From assembly GCA_015832175.1 (NCBI GenBank), contig WJXW01000014.1, positions 558,001 through 622,000 of the forward strand: a DNA stretch of 64,000 nucleotides. The letters run 5' to 3'. The translations under genes and the position numbers were made by a program. Shown here piece by piece: positions 34,670 through 46,509 of the stretch (positions are counted from its first letter, which is position 1; every line of letters starts with the position of its first letter). The notes beneath the pieces are model-generated. The model was given only the letters and a program-made list of their open reading frames with translations, did no database searches and was not told the DNA's origin. Source of the stretch: Paraphaeosphaeria minitans. Its lineage: Eukaryota > Ascomycota > Dothideomycetes > Pleosporales > Didymosphaeriaceae.

Positions 34670-35941
34670 GCGCATCAACGGCTCTCGAGCTTGTAAGACT
34701 CCACCAGCCGCCGTCGTCTATCCCCGGATAGAAGGAGGAAGCTGTCCAGGCAGCGAGCGTCATCGGAGTTGCGTGTATGTGTTTTGTCGAAAATCGGTTT
34801 CTAGCGAGCGGACGGATTCCCCCACGACTTATGTGTTTTCCTCTCTCTCAGCCGGCACTATCCCATCTTGCGCACGTCCCCGTCCCCGGGAGGCGTGCGA
34901 TCGGCTCGCAGCTCTACTTCTACGGAAGGGAGGTGCGCTGGCAAGATGTGGGTCTGCGTCTGGTTCCTCCCCAACTTATAGCTGTCCGGAAGTTTTTTCC
35001 CCCCAGTGTCTTTTCCCCTTTTGAGCACCTTGTGAAGCCGTGTGAACCCATGACTCCTTTTTTTGGCGACGAAGAAGGCGCGAAGGTGCGAGTTTCTGAG
35101 CGGCTGGCTTTTCCTTGGGGCAGCGTCATGTGGGAGTTTTCGGCTCGTCGGAGATGGGGCGTGTCTTTGGCGGGCTGATTGCGTGGCAACATTGACTGGG
35201 TGACTGCGCCCTCGGGATAGTTGGGGAAACTCTTTATACTTGATTGCGGTGCGGGTGTGTGATGTGCGTGATGTGGTGATGATATTTCGATTGATGTGCG
35301 GGTATATGTGGGGATGATATTTGATTCATGTGCCGGTGTGCGTCAAGTGCTGTGGTGATTGTTGCAAAGGCTTCGAACATCTACATAACTACATACACTA
35401 CCTACCTACATGTCGATTCCTACATTTTCCACGGCTCGTGGGAGTTATGCAACCCGCGGCCTTGGAGTTTGCCCTCGCCCTTGCCCTTGCTCCCCCCCGA
35501 ACCCCGCAGGCGCGTGGTGCGGGCGCTAGATATCTACCGTGGGCATGGTAGGTCGCCTCTCCCCTCCTCTCCCCTCCCTTCTCTTCCCCAAAACAGAAAA
35601 AAAAATTAAAGAAACAGACGACCCCGGCCATATATTTGTCCATCCATCTACGAGTCCGACGCTGGATAATTGGAGGGGAGACGTGCCCACAACCAACGGA
35701 CAACGGCAGCTGGGTGCACGACGCGCTGACGCGCTGACGCGTCGAGACGGAGAAACGCAGAAACGCAGAACACGACGAGAAAGGTACCTACGCCACGCCA
35801 TCGAAGACGGAAGACAGACGCCAGCGACGAACCCGGCGACGAACCCGGCGACGAACCCATCGAAGGCGGAAGATAGCCACCAGCGACGAAGCTAGCGACG
35901 AACCCAGCAACGAAGCCAGCGACGAAAGACAACCAACAAAA
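34670..35941. other. 3' region of 14-3-3 and upstream region of DPH4
   Basis: A 1.27-kb stretch with no supported gene. A TGATGTGCGTGATGTGGTGATGATATT-like patch lies around 35258-35330, and the DPH4-proximal end holds a 12-bp tandem repeat listed separately. Confidence 0.5.
35823..35925. repeat. 12-bp tandem repeat (GCGACGAACCCG) before DPH4
   Basis: About eight units of AGCGACGAACCC / GGCGACGAACCC / AGCGACGAAGCC, interrupted once by GAAGGCGGAAGATA. It ends 17 bases before the DPH4 start codon, so it is probably in the 5' UTR or core promoter. Confidence 0.8.
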
Positions 35942-36574
35942 ATGCCCCCCCCAAAAAACCCCTACACCACCCTCGGCCTCCCAACCCCCCACCCCCCCGC
36001 CCTCCCCGCCCCCGACGTCCTACGAAAAGCCTACAAAACCGCCCTGCTGGCCGCGCATCCGGATAAGATAGCGACTGCAGGCGGCGCCGCCGCCGCGGTG
36101 GGGATCTCGGTTGACGATGTCAAGGAGGCGCTTGCTGTGTTTTCGGATCCGGGGTGGCGGGGGGTGGTGGGGAGGTTGTTGGAAGGAGAGGGGGATGGGG
36201 AGGGAGATGGGGAAGGGGTGAGGCAGGGGGGCGCGGATTTCGTGCTGGGGCTTGAGGTGCTCGATCTGGCGGAGTTTGAGGTGGGGGGGTTGCCGTTTGT
36301 GCGGTTGGGGTCGCCGGAGGGGGAGGGGGAGGATGTGCTCGTTGGGGAGGGGAGTGGTGGGGATGAACAAGCGCAAGCACAAGCACAAGCACAAGCACAT
36401 GCAGAGGCCGAAATGGAATGGACGCGTCCCTGTCGGTGTGGCGCGGACAAGGGCTTTCGCATCCGGGAAAGAGAACTGGTCGATGCCGAGGGGCGGGGCG
36501 AGCGGGATGTGCTCGTCGGGTGCGAGGGGTGTAGTTTGTGGGTGCGTGTGGAGTTTGATGTCGAAGAGGGGTGA
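35942..36574 (+). CDS. DPH4: Diphthamide biosynthesis J-domain protein Dph4
   Basis: A DnaJ-type co-chaperone that donates electrons or iron to Dph3/Dph1-Dph2 in making diphthamide on eEF2. A single exon encodes 210 aa. The J domain (residues 7-80) starts NPYTTLGLPTP and contains LRKAYKTALLAAHPDK with the required HPD. The C-terminal CSL zinc finger is complete: RPCRCGADKGFRI and LVGCEGCSLWVRVEFDVEE. Between them is a Gly/Glu-rich segment and an AQAQAQAQAHAEAE array. The ATG at 35942 is the first after the repeat-rich leader. Proline runs after the first strand are longer than in yeast (172 aa). It looks functional. Confidence 0.92.
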   Translation: MPPPKNPYTTLGLPTPHPPALPAPDVLRKAYKTALLAAHPDKIATAGGAAAAVGISVDDVKEALAVFSDPGWRGVVGRLLEGEGDGEGDGEGVRQGGADFVLGLEVLDLAEFEVGGLPFVRLGSPEGEGEDVLVGEGSGGDEQAQAQAQAQAHAEAEMEWTRPCRCGADKGFRIRERELVDAEGRGERDVLVGCEGCSLWVRVEFDVEEG

Positions 36575-36735
36575 TGGGGAAAAAACATGCATCATCAGCA
36601 GCATCAACAGCAGGAGCAGCAGCAACAGCAGCAAAAGGGATCAAAGACTGGTGCACCAGCGGTGAATCCAACCCCCCCTCCCGCTCAGCAGCCTCACAGC
36701 ACAGCGACAACGACCTCACAGTGTATACGATCAGA

Positions 36736-36794
36736 CAAAACAAAACAAAACAAAACAAAACAAAACAAAACAAAACAAAACAAAACAAAACAAA
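36736..36794. repeat. (CAAAA)n microsatellite, eleven copies
   Basis: An uninterrupted run of CAAAA from 36736 to 36790, followed by one CAAAT. It is a pure repeat, likely polymorphic. Confidence 0.95.
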
Positions 36795-37170
36795 TACCCA
36801 GCCCCCCCTCCTCCTTCGCTCTCCGCTCCATCAGACCCGACTGTGCTGCCAGCGGAGCCCATCTCGCCAGTCCACGCCCACGCCCACGGCCTCCTGTCGG
36901 GCGAGGAAACGGGCGTGCGGAACTTTGACCCCGGATACAACATACCTTTACCCACACGGAGAGAGCACCGAGGCGCTCGGTCTGGGATGGGATGGGCTGG
37001 GATGGGGCTGCTCTGCTTCAGATGGTCACCGCTTGCGTCTTTCTCGGTGGGGAGGCGCTGTGCGTGTTTATGGGTGGTGTGGCTGTTAGGACTGGGGGTT
37101 TGGGAGGAGGGGTTGATGGTGTGGGAGTGGGAATGGAGTGGGAATGGAAGTGGGAGTGGGAGTTGAGTGA

Positions 37171-37220
37171 ATAGAAATAGAAATAGAAATAGAAATAGAA
37201 ATAGAAATAGAAATAGAAAT
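37171..37220. repeat. (ATAGAA)n microsatellite, eight copies
   Basis: Eight perfect ATAGAA hexamers, then a diverged ATCTAAATC. It is a pure repeat, likely polymorphic. Confidence 0.95.
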
Positions 37221-38047
37221 CTAAATCATAAATCGAAATAACATACAGTATCCAACACAAGCCACCCAGTCCGCATCCTAAAAAAACCCTTCCCATTCGA
37301 TATTCGAGACAGAATCCCAAATCCCTCTACTCTACTCTACTCTTCTCCCTCGCTGGACTCTTGTCCGCGGCGAAGAAATGCAGACCCGGTGGTCCAGCAC
37401 GCAAGCGCACCGTCCGTCAGCCACCAGCGGATAACGCACGTCCCGCGGATGCAAAGGCACACTTCGTCGTATCGGTCGCTTATGCAGGGGTGGTGGGAGG
37501 TACATGTAAGATAGTGTCGTGCCTGTGTGCCTGTGTGTGTGTGCAGTATCATACCTACGCCAGCGCACCCCCTGTTCACCGGTCCTTCACCGGTGCCACG
37601 CTAGCGCCGAGGTGCAGTTCACTAGACCATGTTGCGTGCAAGAGGGGCATGGGTGGATGGGATCGATTGTCTGATTATGCATGCCAGCAGCTAAAAAAAA
37701 CCCCGCCGTTTGTAGATACGTAAGACAAGTGAGAAGGGGAGGCCGTAAAGCGAAACGTAGCGAAGAACTTGGGCCGTTGCAATTCGGTCAAGACGTATAT
37801 TTCGACATGGGTGTGGCCCCGTGGTTATCCAACGCCGTCGCTGAAGCGCATCGCTGGACGGGACAAAGCGTACATGTGTGTGGTCGTCAAGAAAGGAGAA
37901 AAGGTAGAAGAAAAGTAAAAGGAATATGGCCGTGAAACATCCGAGGCGGCGACGCCGGCCGGCCTCAAGGACGGAGGTGAAGTGGTCGAGTCGGCTGTGG
38001 GTATCAGAATAACAATGGCGAGGCCACACGTGCAGGCTGCGCCCAGG

Positions 38048-40953
38048 CTACTGCGGGAGCCAGAAAGACAGCAGGAACGGTGCGACGAGGCGCGCAGTGT
38101 ACTTCCCCTGGTTGGCGTGGGAGACGCTGATGCCCTGGCGCTGCTGGAGGTAGTCGACTAGACGAGCTCCGTTAGTACATGCTCACCAGCGCCGATTGTG
38201 TGAAGGGGTGAGACTCACTGTTCTCCTTGACCAACTGCGCCACGCTCCGCACAAACGTCACGCTCGTCTCGTCCCCAAACCCCACCTCCTTCTCCCAGTC
38301 CTGCTCGCAGTCCCGCAGCGGGTTACACTTGCGGTTGTACTTCCAGCGGAAGATCTGGCTGACAAAGTTCATGCGCTGGTCGACCTCGCGGTTGGCAATG
38401 TCCGCCTGCGCCTGCGCGTCGCGCATGTCCAAGCTCTCCGTCACCGCGCGGGTCGCCATGACCTGGTGCGTCGTCTTCTGCTGGTCCTCTGCCGCCATTG
38501 CCATGCCGACGACGGCGACGAAGGCAGCCAGCCACCTGTCACAGCCCCTGCTCGACTTGAAGATCTGCTGGAGTTTGTTGAGGACGACGGCGAGCGTCGA
38601 GCGCTGTAGGCGGGCGAAGAAGAATTTGATCTGGCGCGAGGTCATGCGTGGGGAGGTGTAGTTCTGCACGTAGGCGGAGGGGTCGGTGTAGGAGTGCATT
38701 TGGGAGAGGGTTTGGGTCTTGGTTTCCTCGGCCATGGTGATGGTGTGCGACATGATGTAGGTGCACACGATGAGGCGGAAGACGTCGCGGAGGAGTTTGG
38801 CCTGTTTCCAGTCAGCATGCAGCCTAGATGAGGGTGAGATGCCAAACGTACCTCGTCATCGCTCTTTGGCTTGACGCGCGTCATGAGCTTGAAGAGACGG
38901 GGTGAGAAGTCGTTATCGTCTTCCGCCCAGCAGATATCGCCAAATGCATCGAGGTGGTTATCGACGATGTCGTTCAGATACTTATCATACTTCTTCTCGT
39001 CGTGGTGGTTGAGGTATACCATAGCGAGAGCTGGGCTTCTCTTCCTGAGTGCGTAGCGCTCCTGGGTCTGGGGGTTGGTCTGGTATTGCAGCTGCACCAA
39101 CAATTCTTCTCCGCAAGGTTGAAACTCGTACACTTTGACTTGCATGCGCGGCATTGTCTTCTGCTCGCAGGTCATGTATACGTTGATCTCCTTTTTGCCC
39201 CATTGATGGATGAATTGGGAGACAAAGAGTTTAAGATGGCTATCCTCGTGGATTCGCATGACGAGCATGGGTAAGAAGTATTCCGAGAGCTCGATCAGCT
39301 TGATGCGAGAGCATCCAAGGCCACAATCAGCGTTGGGACGCTGGGCGCGCTTGACACAGCGTTCGCAAATGTCACCAGGACCGCACTGTTGAACATCAGT
39401 CTGAGTCGAAACGTGACAAGAGGTGTTGTGCCTCACCTTGTCGCGCTGTAAAACGCAGTGCCAGCAAGCAACGATCTTGCGCATGTCATGGGCTGCTTTT
39501 GCAACTTTTGGTTCCAAGTGAGTTCCCAGTGCTCGTCCGCCAGGCCTGCCAGTACTACGTATTGGGCCAACTTGCCGACGAGCAGTTGGGCCTTCGGGAT
39601 CGGGTGAGGGCCCAATGACTGCCTCCGGAAGTGTCCTACTCGGGGAGAAGTCTCCCACGGAAGATGGAGGTGGTATAATCTGACCAAAAGACTGGTGCGA
39701 CTGCGACTCGCGGCGCTCCGCATCAGGGTCGGACTGCTGATAGGAAGAAAACATCCCCTCCGAGCCACCAGGGCTTGAGGCCGAAGCATACGGGCTAGTA
39801 GACGACTGCAGATTGATCCGCGACGGAAGCTCGACTGAAATGGCAATCGGCGATGGGTGCTGGTATGAGGATCTACGGCTTCCCATCTGTCCCATCTGTC
39901 TCATCTGTACGACAGGATTTGCTTCATAGGGGGCGTAGCGTCGTGTGCTCGGCGATGGAGACGCCCTGTATAATCGCATTTCGACGGGGCCACTGTTGGG
40001 GTAGTACGTGTTGGCATGCATCTGGCCTTGGGTGACTGGTTGGCTTCGTTGCTGCTGAGTTGGGCTGTGGGTCGCCATGGAAAATTGTTCTTGAGTTGAC
40101 ACCAAAGGCTCATTAGGGGATGCAAGGTAAGTTGGGTCAGTTTCGTTGTTCACCCAGAGGCCAACATCAGGACTGGCATAAGCCGAGTAGTCGATGAAGT
40201 CAGTAACAGGATCGAAAAGGACGACGCCTGAACCAGGGTCTTCGGGGCTTCGCATCGGCTGTTCACTGGTCCATGGAGCGGTTTGATTCGCGAATATTTG
40301 ACTCTGATAGTTATTGTACTGTTCAGATACGAGAACGCTTGGTTGCTGTCGAGCCTGTGCATTGACAGGTTGTGTATGGAAATACTGTGGGTGACGAGCC
40401 ATTGAGGCATTGAGCGCTTCCAACAAAGCTGCTGGCCATTAGTATCAGCGCCACAGGTGACAACGGGATGCATGCCTTGGTCTGTGAAGTTTCCTTGGGC
40501 TGTGAACAGTCCTTGGGCCGGAAGGAACATGTTTTGATCAAAAGCTGTGAGAGGTCCCTGGGAAACCTGGGTGGTCGTCATACTGCCATTAGCTTGATAG
40601 ACCTCCGGAGGCGGATCCAGGTTGAAATCCTCGACACTATCGTAGTCTGGCGTTTTCACAGAGATTGGAGAGTCGGATGGACTATCGCCATACACCATCT
40701 GCTCCGGGTATGGGCCTAGAGGCGGGTCTGGTCCTCGTGAGGCGTCGCGACTCATAGGCGGAGTGCTAAGAGGGCCACCAGGAGACAATCCAGTATGGTT
40801 GACCAGGGATGTAGGCGTTTTTGATCGCTGCGCATCATTGTGTGCATAGTTGGTGTAGAATTCCGGGGCAACTGGTACCTCAGGCGCCACGGGCGGCGGC
40901 TCCTGGTGGTAGCAGTAGTAACCGTCATCCATGGTGAGCAAGCCGTTGGACAT
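38048..40953 (-). CDS. Large Zn(II)2Cys6-type regulator with central zinc cluster
   Basis: Five exons (40953-40476, 40431-39437, 39385-38852, 38801-38219, 38157-38048) give 899 aa with all phases closing. Residues 1-465 are Pro/Ser/Gln-rich and disordered, starting MSNGLLTMDDGYYCYHQEPP. A zinc cluster lies at 482-516: CWHCVLQRDKC, then CERC, and CGLGC. The cluster is interrupted by an in-frame 51-nt intron. The C-terminal 380 residues (KLIELSEYFLPMLVMRIHED onward) are a helical region seen in a family of fungal regulators whose targets I do not know. Intron 1 fits best as a GC-AG intron (AAG|GCATGC ... GGCCAG, 44 nt) because every GT alternative breaks the frame. The tail ends FLLSFWLPQ. DNA-binding function is inferred. 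Confidence 0.78.
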
Positions 40954-42441
40954 AGCCCTAGAATAAGGAACCTCTGGGGAGCTGAGTATCTATCGCCTTG
41001 TCAAGTGCCTTGCGAACGTGGGCCAGCACGGGATCCACGAGCTGGTGGCCGGACTACCAGGACAACTCGTATTCGCGTGGATTAACGGTAAGCCGATAAA
41101 ACGCACGGCTGGCCCTGCCAGTGCGAGGGATTCGAAGACTCGAGCACAATGCGCAGCGAGAGAGAAACAACGATTCAGTCTCACTATGGCCGAGGAAGAA
41201 AGCAGCTCGAAGCTGATCAGATCAGACTCAGTGCTGGGCCCGATCCGTAGAACCCCTCAAACCGGTGAAAGGCTGCGGGTGGATACCTAGGTACTGCTGC
41301 AGCTATTGGGTTTAGCTGCATACCACGAAGCACAGCATTCGCGTAGCACCAAACACAGACGGCGCGCGGCAAAGGCGAAAAGCACAAATAGAGACTGGGA
41401 CGAGAGTACAGGCTGACAGCAAATCTTCTCTCTCCCTCCCGCTGCTGGCGCGATGGGCGGAGGCCTTTGATGTCTCAGACTCATGGTGGTGATATGAAGA
41501 TGCACTGCGCCACCGCCAAAGGAGCCTTGCTAGCACACAACGGAACGCATGCATCAGCCCGGCATCCGAGCACTGTCCGCAATCGTCGACGCGCGGCTCT
41601 GCTGCAATGACCGACTTGTTCGCAATGAGCTCGAGCAGCCAAGTCGCGCATGTCGTTGAGGCGCTCAAGCCAGTCGTTTGGTCTGAGGGTGCTGGTCCTG
41701 GCAATTTCCCACGAGCCATGACACGAGCGTCGACTGCCGAATATGAAGGATCGACGAGTTGCCAGCGCATACCTGGATACGAGCCATGGCACGAGCATGA
41801 CCACGGAGGCACCCGACAGCGTTGCCTAGCAATTGGGAAACATACGCAAGGCGGCAGACTGGTTTCGAATCCCCGTTTGGGGCGGTGCGGAAGCCTGTAC
41901 GTCGCGGGATAAAAGGTGGCTACGTCCACACGGTGATGTTGGAATTCTGCCTCGCTGCACGAACACTTGGAATACGAAGGACCTGGTACCATAGCTACAC
42001 AGTAGTCAACGGGAGGGCGTAACAATGCCGTGCGAACCATCATCTCTATGCGTGCCAGCAACAGTCGACAGACACGCCGCGATTGTTGACCCAGAGTTGA
42101 TGGGAAACCGCTCTTTCGTACCGTCTGCGTTCATGGTTCTATAGTAGATGGTCTATCTAGAGACGACATGACGGGGCAGGTGTTCCGAAAACTCCGAGGC
42201 TTTACCCTTTTGAGTCACGCGCCAACTCCAGCAAATCATCTTGTCCGCCGGCGGACTAGCTTGCTGCTTGGTAAGCCACAGAGCTCACCATGGCACTAAG
42301 CACTCCGTTCTCGGAGCAAACAGTCTCCACGCATGAGAAGTCCGATCTGATAGAGATGCCGACCTTTGCAGTTGCGCCTGATATTCGTTTCTTACTCCAC
42401 CTCACCTGCGTTGTATTGTGTGGAATGCCACGCGATGCTGA
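40954..42441. other. Divergent gap between two zinc-cluster genes
   Basis: A 1.5-kb region between two divergently transcribed regulators. I find no supported gene or tRNA. Direct repeats of ACGAGCATGACC/ACGAGCGTCGAC occur around 41720-41800. Confidence 0.45.
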
Positions 42442-44859
42442 GACGGAACGGCAAGCCCAGGTTCGTACAACTCCGAAAAGCTTGGCCCGAAGCTCATACC
42501 TACTGCCTCTAGGTCTTGCGAACCATGCCGCATATCGAAGATTCGCTGTGATCATGCAACACCCACCTGCGAGAAATGCAAGACGCGAGGTGTCACAGAA
42601 CAAGTCAGCAACCGCGAGCCAGGCTCCAGCCACCGTTTTAACAAGTCCGCCAGTGCTTTTATCATCCGGCACCCATGACCAGGCCTCCCGGCGTGCCTCG
42701 TAAAAAGCCAGAGCCACGACGTCGCGCTTCCCACACGCGTCAGAACGGAACACGAAATCACGAGTCTCGACCATCTCTTAGCCTAAGCCCTACGGCGCTA
42801 CGGAATGAAATTGGAGTTCCGTCTATTGTCAATGCGTGGCCTACTCCTCCTGAATCGGCAACAAGGACTACCCAAAGCAGCTCCGACACCAGGAGCTTCT
42901 ACCTCGGGAGCACTAGCTATGCAAGTGTTTTCGCGCAAGAGCAACCACTTCCCAATGCCTTGCACGAGCAGCCTCCCGCAAGCGCTCATGGAACGCCTAC
43001 CATCATGGCTAGCGGGCTCGAAGCGACTCCCCATTGTCGTTTGAGCGTCGGCAGGGACGTCATATCCAAGTGTGAACAGTTTGCCTTCCTGGAACGGCTT
43101 GTGCGAACGTACTTTAAGATTAATCAAGGATCAGCAATGATCGGTCCCTTGATCACTAATGCGTTGCCTCATATGCGCAGAGACATTGAATACATTACCT
43201 CTAATCCCGATAACGCATATCCCTTGTTAGCCGAGATCACAAAGAACAGTACTCGGCCGCTCAAGGTTGCGCCGACCATGCTCCCATCCGAGTTCCACAC
43301 GCTTTTCACGGGTCCGAACTTGCGTTGGGAAGCGATAGGTCTGATGATGGCGCTAGCGGCTTCTTGTGCACAGTTCTCTCCTCCGGATGGTCCCTTGTTC
43401 GCTCTCGAGAATGGGGATAGGGTCAACAAGGACGACTTCATCTTAGACATGATACAAGCCACCAACGACTGTATCACCCTTTGTCAAGTCCATGGTGCCG
43501 TAAACGATATCATGGTCTGGCTAATGTACAACAACATGCTTGTACAGAGTAATTGGTACGGCGACAACTGTATGACATCTCGCCTATCTCCATTACGGGA
43601 CACTGACCAATGCAGATCATGGTGTATGGCGTCGCACCGGCGACGTTATCTCAGCACTCCACGCGGAAGGGATCCATTGCGAGGTTGCAGTCGTGAATCC
43701 ATGCGATGAACCTCTATTCCTACGCGAGTCGCGCAGGCGAATATACGCTGCAGTGTATCGATCCGACAAAAGCTTGGCCGACTTCTTCGGGCGTCCACCG
43801 ATGATGCACCAACGGTATAGTGACCGACCGCTACCTTTGGATCTTGACGACGAGGTCGTTACGTCCGACGACCATGCGGTTGTGAATGAAATTATATCAA
43901 AACTCGATGCCGACGGGTGGGCTCTTGATGGTCAGATTAGGCCGGCCTCGTGGATACGACTACGTGCTGCACTTGGTCGAGTCAAGGAACGCTTCCTCGA
44001 AGCGTCGCTCACAGGAAAGAAAGATGTCTTCATGATTGAAGAAATAGAGTAAGTTTATAACATGTTCCGAAGGCCGGCTCGTTCTGGATGGCTCAGATGC
44101 GCTTCATTTGATGCCTGGTCGCGCAAGTCTAAGACTAACAATTACAGAGCAATACGCGAGCAACATCGAACGAACTGGGAGACATCGCCCGCCCACCTCA
44201 GATACGACCTTTACGACAACGAAGCCGTCTGGATAACTCTCAAACCAAAGGCGGCCTTGCGAATGATAGGGGCATATCTCGACCACCTGCATGCAGGCTT
44301 TCAGATTCAACGTCTTCTTCGCCGCCACACCCAAAATGCTCTTCCCGCCCTCCTTGAAATCGCAATGAACCTTCTTTCTACCGCTCTCATTTTCAACAAG
44401 AACCGAAATCACGAATACAACGTGCAACGACACTTTGCTACTTTGGTTTTGTTCTACTGTTTGCCGAGTGCCGGTGTTCTCGCGCTAGAACTCCGTCGCT
44501 GTACGCTGGAAAACATACCACTGCCAAACACAGTTTCGCGCGCCGACATCATTCGAAACTTGTCCGTCCTCATCTCATGTGTGGAGTGGGCAATCGTACC
44601 GGACGACGGCAACCATCGCCTGTGCAGCGAGCTCAACAAGATGATTGCTCTCGTCTTGGACGAAGTGCTCAACTACCAACCTCCCTCGAATGAGGGTCAA
44701 CCCGATGGAACTTCCGCAGTGCTCGCCGGGGTCGGAGCTGGTTTCTTCGACCTCCCGATGATAGACGGCATGGAACCTATCCCAACCGAAAGCGAGCTTT
44801 TTCTGAATTGGCTGGATAACGCGAACTGGAATAATACGGTGGGTCCAGGCCGATTCTGA
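42442..44859 (+). CDS. Zn(II)2Cys6 transcription factor (5' end unresolved)
   Basis: The DNA-binding exon ends at 42589 and joins 42646 (phase 1), restoring a complete cluster: CEPCRISKIRC, DHATPTCEKCKTRVRQC, followed by FYHPAPMTR, the typical C-terminal flank. Further exons are 42646-43569, 43616-44048 and 44148-44859. The rest is a fungal-specific regulatory domain (CEQFAFLERLVRTYFKINQG, DDEVV, LYDNEAVWITLKPKAALRMI), ending NNTVGPGRF. The start is not settled: the zinc-cluster frame is open only from 42442 and has no ATG. The nearest good ATG (42425, MPRDAETERQ) is in another frame, with no intron of workable length between. Either an upstream exon was missed or there is a frameshift. The acceptor at 42645 has its branch-like TTTTAAC unusually close. 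Confidence 0.7.
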
Positions 44860-45887
44860 GATACACATCAGAAGAGTTAATGAGCGCGTAGTATCTATTT
44901 TGATCTTTTAGCGCTCTTTTTAACGGTCTCCCTTATTCGTGATGGTGATGAGCATTTGGAGATACCCTTTGGTTGCTGGGCTCCTGCGTGAGCGCAGGTC
45001 GGTTACGGATGTGCCAGCTGAGGCAGCATTAGATAGTAATGAGAAGAAAAGCTCCCTCGTAACGAACGTTGGATGCTGTGACCTCAAATCAAGGCCAACG
45101 TTGGCCATTCTCTAATAAAAGCTAGCTATCCAGCCACCACATCTACCTAAGCCCCAGAAGATTTCCAATCGCGCTCCCCATCCCTCAACCACATCGTCCT
45201 TTCTCGCACCGGCCTTCCTACATTCTACCTTCCCAGCCCTATCAGACTAGCCTGCTAACCCACTCCCCCTCTCGGAGCTGTTCCCCTACCGAACCCCAGA
45301 ATCTAAATCCGACCACCGCCGCCCGATCCGCGCTCCCATTCGCCAATTCCGCCCATCCTGACATCGTGCTGGCTTGTAGAACGCGTCGGATTTCCTTGTA
45401 GAATACATTGGGGGATTCGGCGTGCGCGGCATGTGCCGCGAGATGCAGAGAAGAGTCCCAACGCACCTTGCGATCTCCACGCGTCTGCCTGGACTACGGT
45501 GTAAGAGCACACCTTCGGCATACCTATGGAAGCGCGAATCGGAGCGTGAGCGGTGGTAGGGCATTGCGGGTATTTGGAGTCATACATGGTGTTGTCGCTA
45601 CTACGAGGTGCGGCTTTGACGTGGATGAGAGGTGGTGTGGACAGGGCTGGGCTGGGCTGGGCTGGGCTGAGGCGATGTCGTGATGGGAGGCTAAGGGTAA
45701 GAGGTCGCAGGTTATATAAGGATGAGGAGGGGGGGTGTTTGGACATCAGGTACCGGTTTAACACCAGCTGAGCATTGCACGGCGATATACTACCTCTCAA
45801 ACAGGACATTGAACTAGACTTTTTGAAGAATATAATAGTCTACTCGGGCGCTGCGATGGCTACCAAAGCTGTCCACGGAACAATCAC
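44860..45887. other. Gene-poor gap (1 kb)
   Basis: No supported gene. A run of GGGCT units lies at 45643-45668 (GGGCTGGGCTGGGCTGGGCT). Confidence 0.45.
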
Positions 45888-46509
45888 ATGAACGACGGAT
45901 TCCACGCCTCCAAATCTATCTCCCTCTTCACGAACACAATGTCCTCATCCACCAGCCGCACTCCGAGCGAAACTGCTCCGCGGTCGTACTCCCCATCCGA
46001 CACGGCCTCCCTCACCTCGACGAGCTCGAAACCAGCACTCCTCAAGCAATTGCTGCATAAGAGGTGTTAGTCATTCATCTTGTTCCCCGTCGTAGTGCTG
46101 AGTTGATATGAACATAGCGTCAGAAGGCTCAACGGCTAAGCAAGAGAAAGTCAAGAGCAAAAGCAGGACCAGCGGCGGCAACAGCGACATCAGCACTGTG
46201 ATAGAGAGCCGTTCTGGGCTGCGGCGGCGGTGTGGGCGTCGATGCGGTAGTGATACAAACCCTTTGGCGGACCGGATTGAGTATGGCCGAGGGAGTGCAA
46301 GCTGGGGGCAGCTTGGAGAGATGTGTCTAGACTGCAGGCTGTTGCAGGATGGGCTTTTCTTTGTGGGATTTGGGGTGTATCTTGGACGGTTGGGAGATCT
46401 GGATGCTGCGATCATGGGCTCGGAAGCATTGGTCGGCACCGGTGCGAGCGCGAAGTTGTGCTGCATGAGCTGTATGGGAATGGGTATGGGCTTTTGGGAT
46501 CCGGTCTGA
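45888..46509 (+). CDS. Possible small Ser/Thr-rich protein (uncertain)
   Basis: An ATG at 45888 opens 60 codons: MNDGFHASKSISLFTNTMSS, then TPSETAPRSYSPSDTASLTS, ending KPALLKQLLHKRC and a stop at 46068-46070. The Ser/Thr-rich stretch followed by LLKQLLHK looks like small orphan proteins seen in related fungi. If a GTTAGT donor at 46065 is used with the acceptor ending at 46122, the frame continues (SEGSTAKQEKVKSKSR) to a stop at 46507-46509. The second half is Gly/Met/Cys-rich and unconvincing. I cannot decide between the 60-aa and two-exon forms, or exclude chance. Confidence 0.3.

Larger units (their letters stand above)
36575..38047. other. Gene-poor stretch with microsatellites (1.5 kb)
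   Basis: A CAG/CAA-rich patch (36590-36650) follows the DPH4 stop, then a CAAAA microsatellite and an ATAGAA microsatellite, listed separately. Between and after them I find no supported gene. Confidence 0.5.

Noticed and set aside
41860..41890. TTTCGAATCCCC resembling a tRNA B box
   Set aside because: No matching T-stem, D-arm or acceptor stem could be drawn.
45303..45809. A - strand Ser/Pro/Arg-rich frame
   Set aside because: Low complexity, no motif, and it overlaps the GGGCT tandem run.
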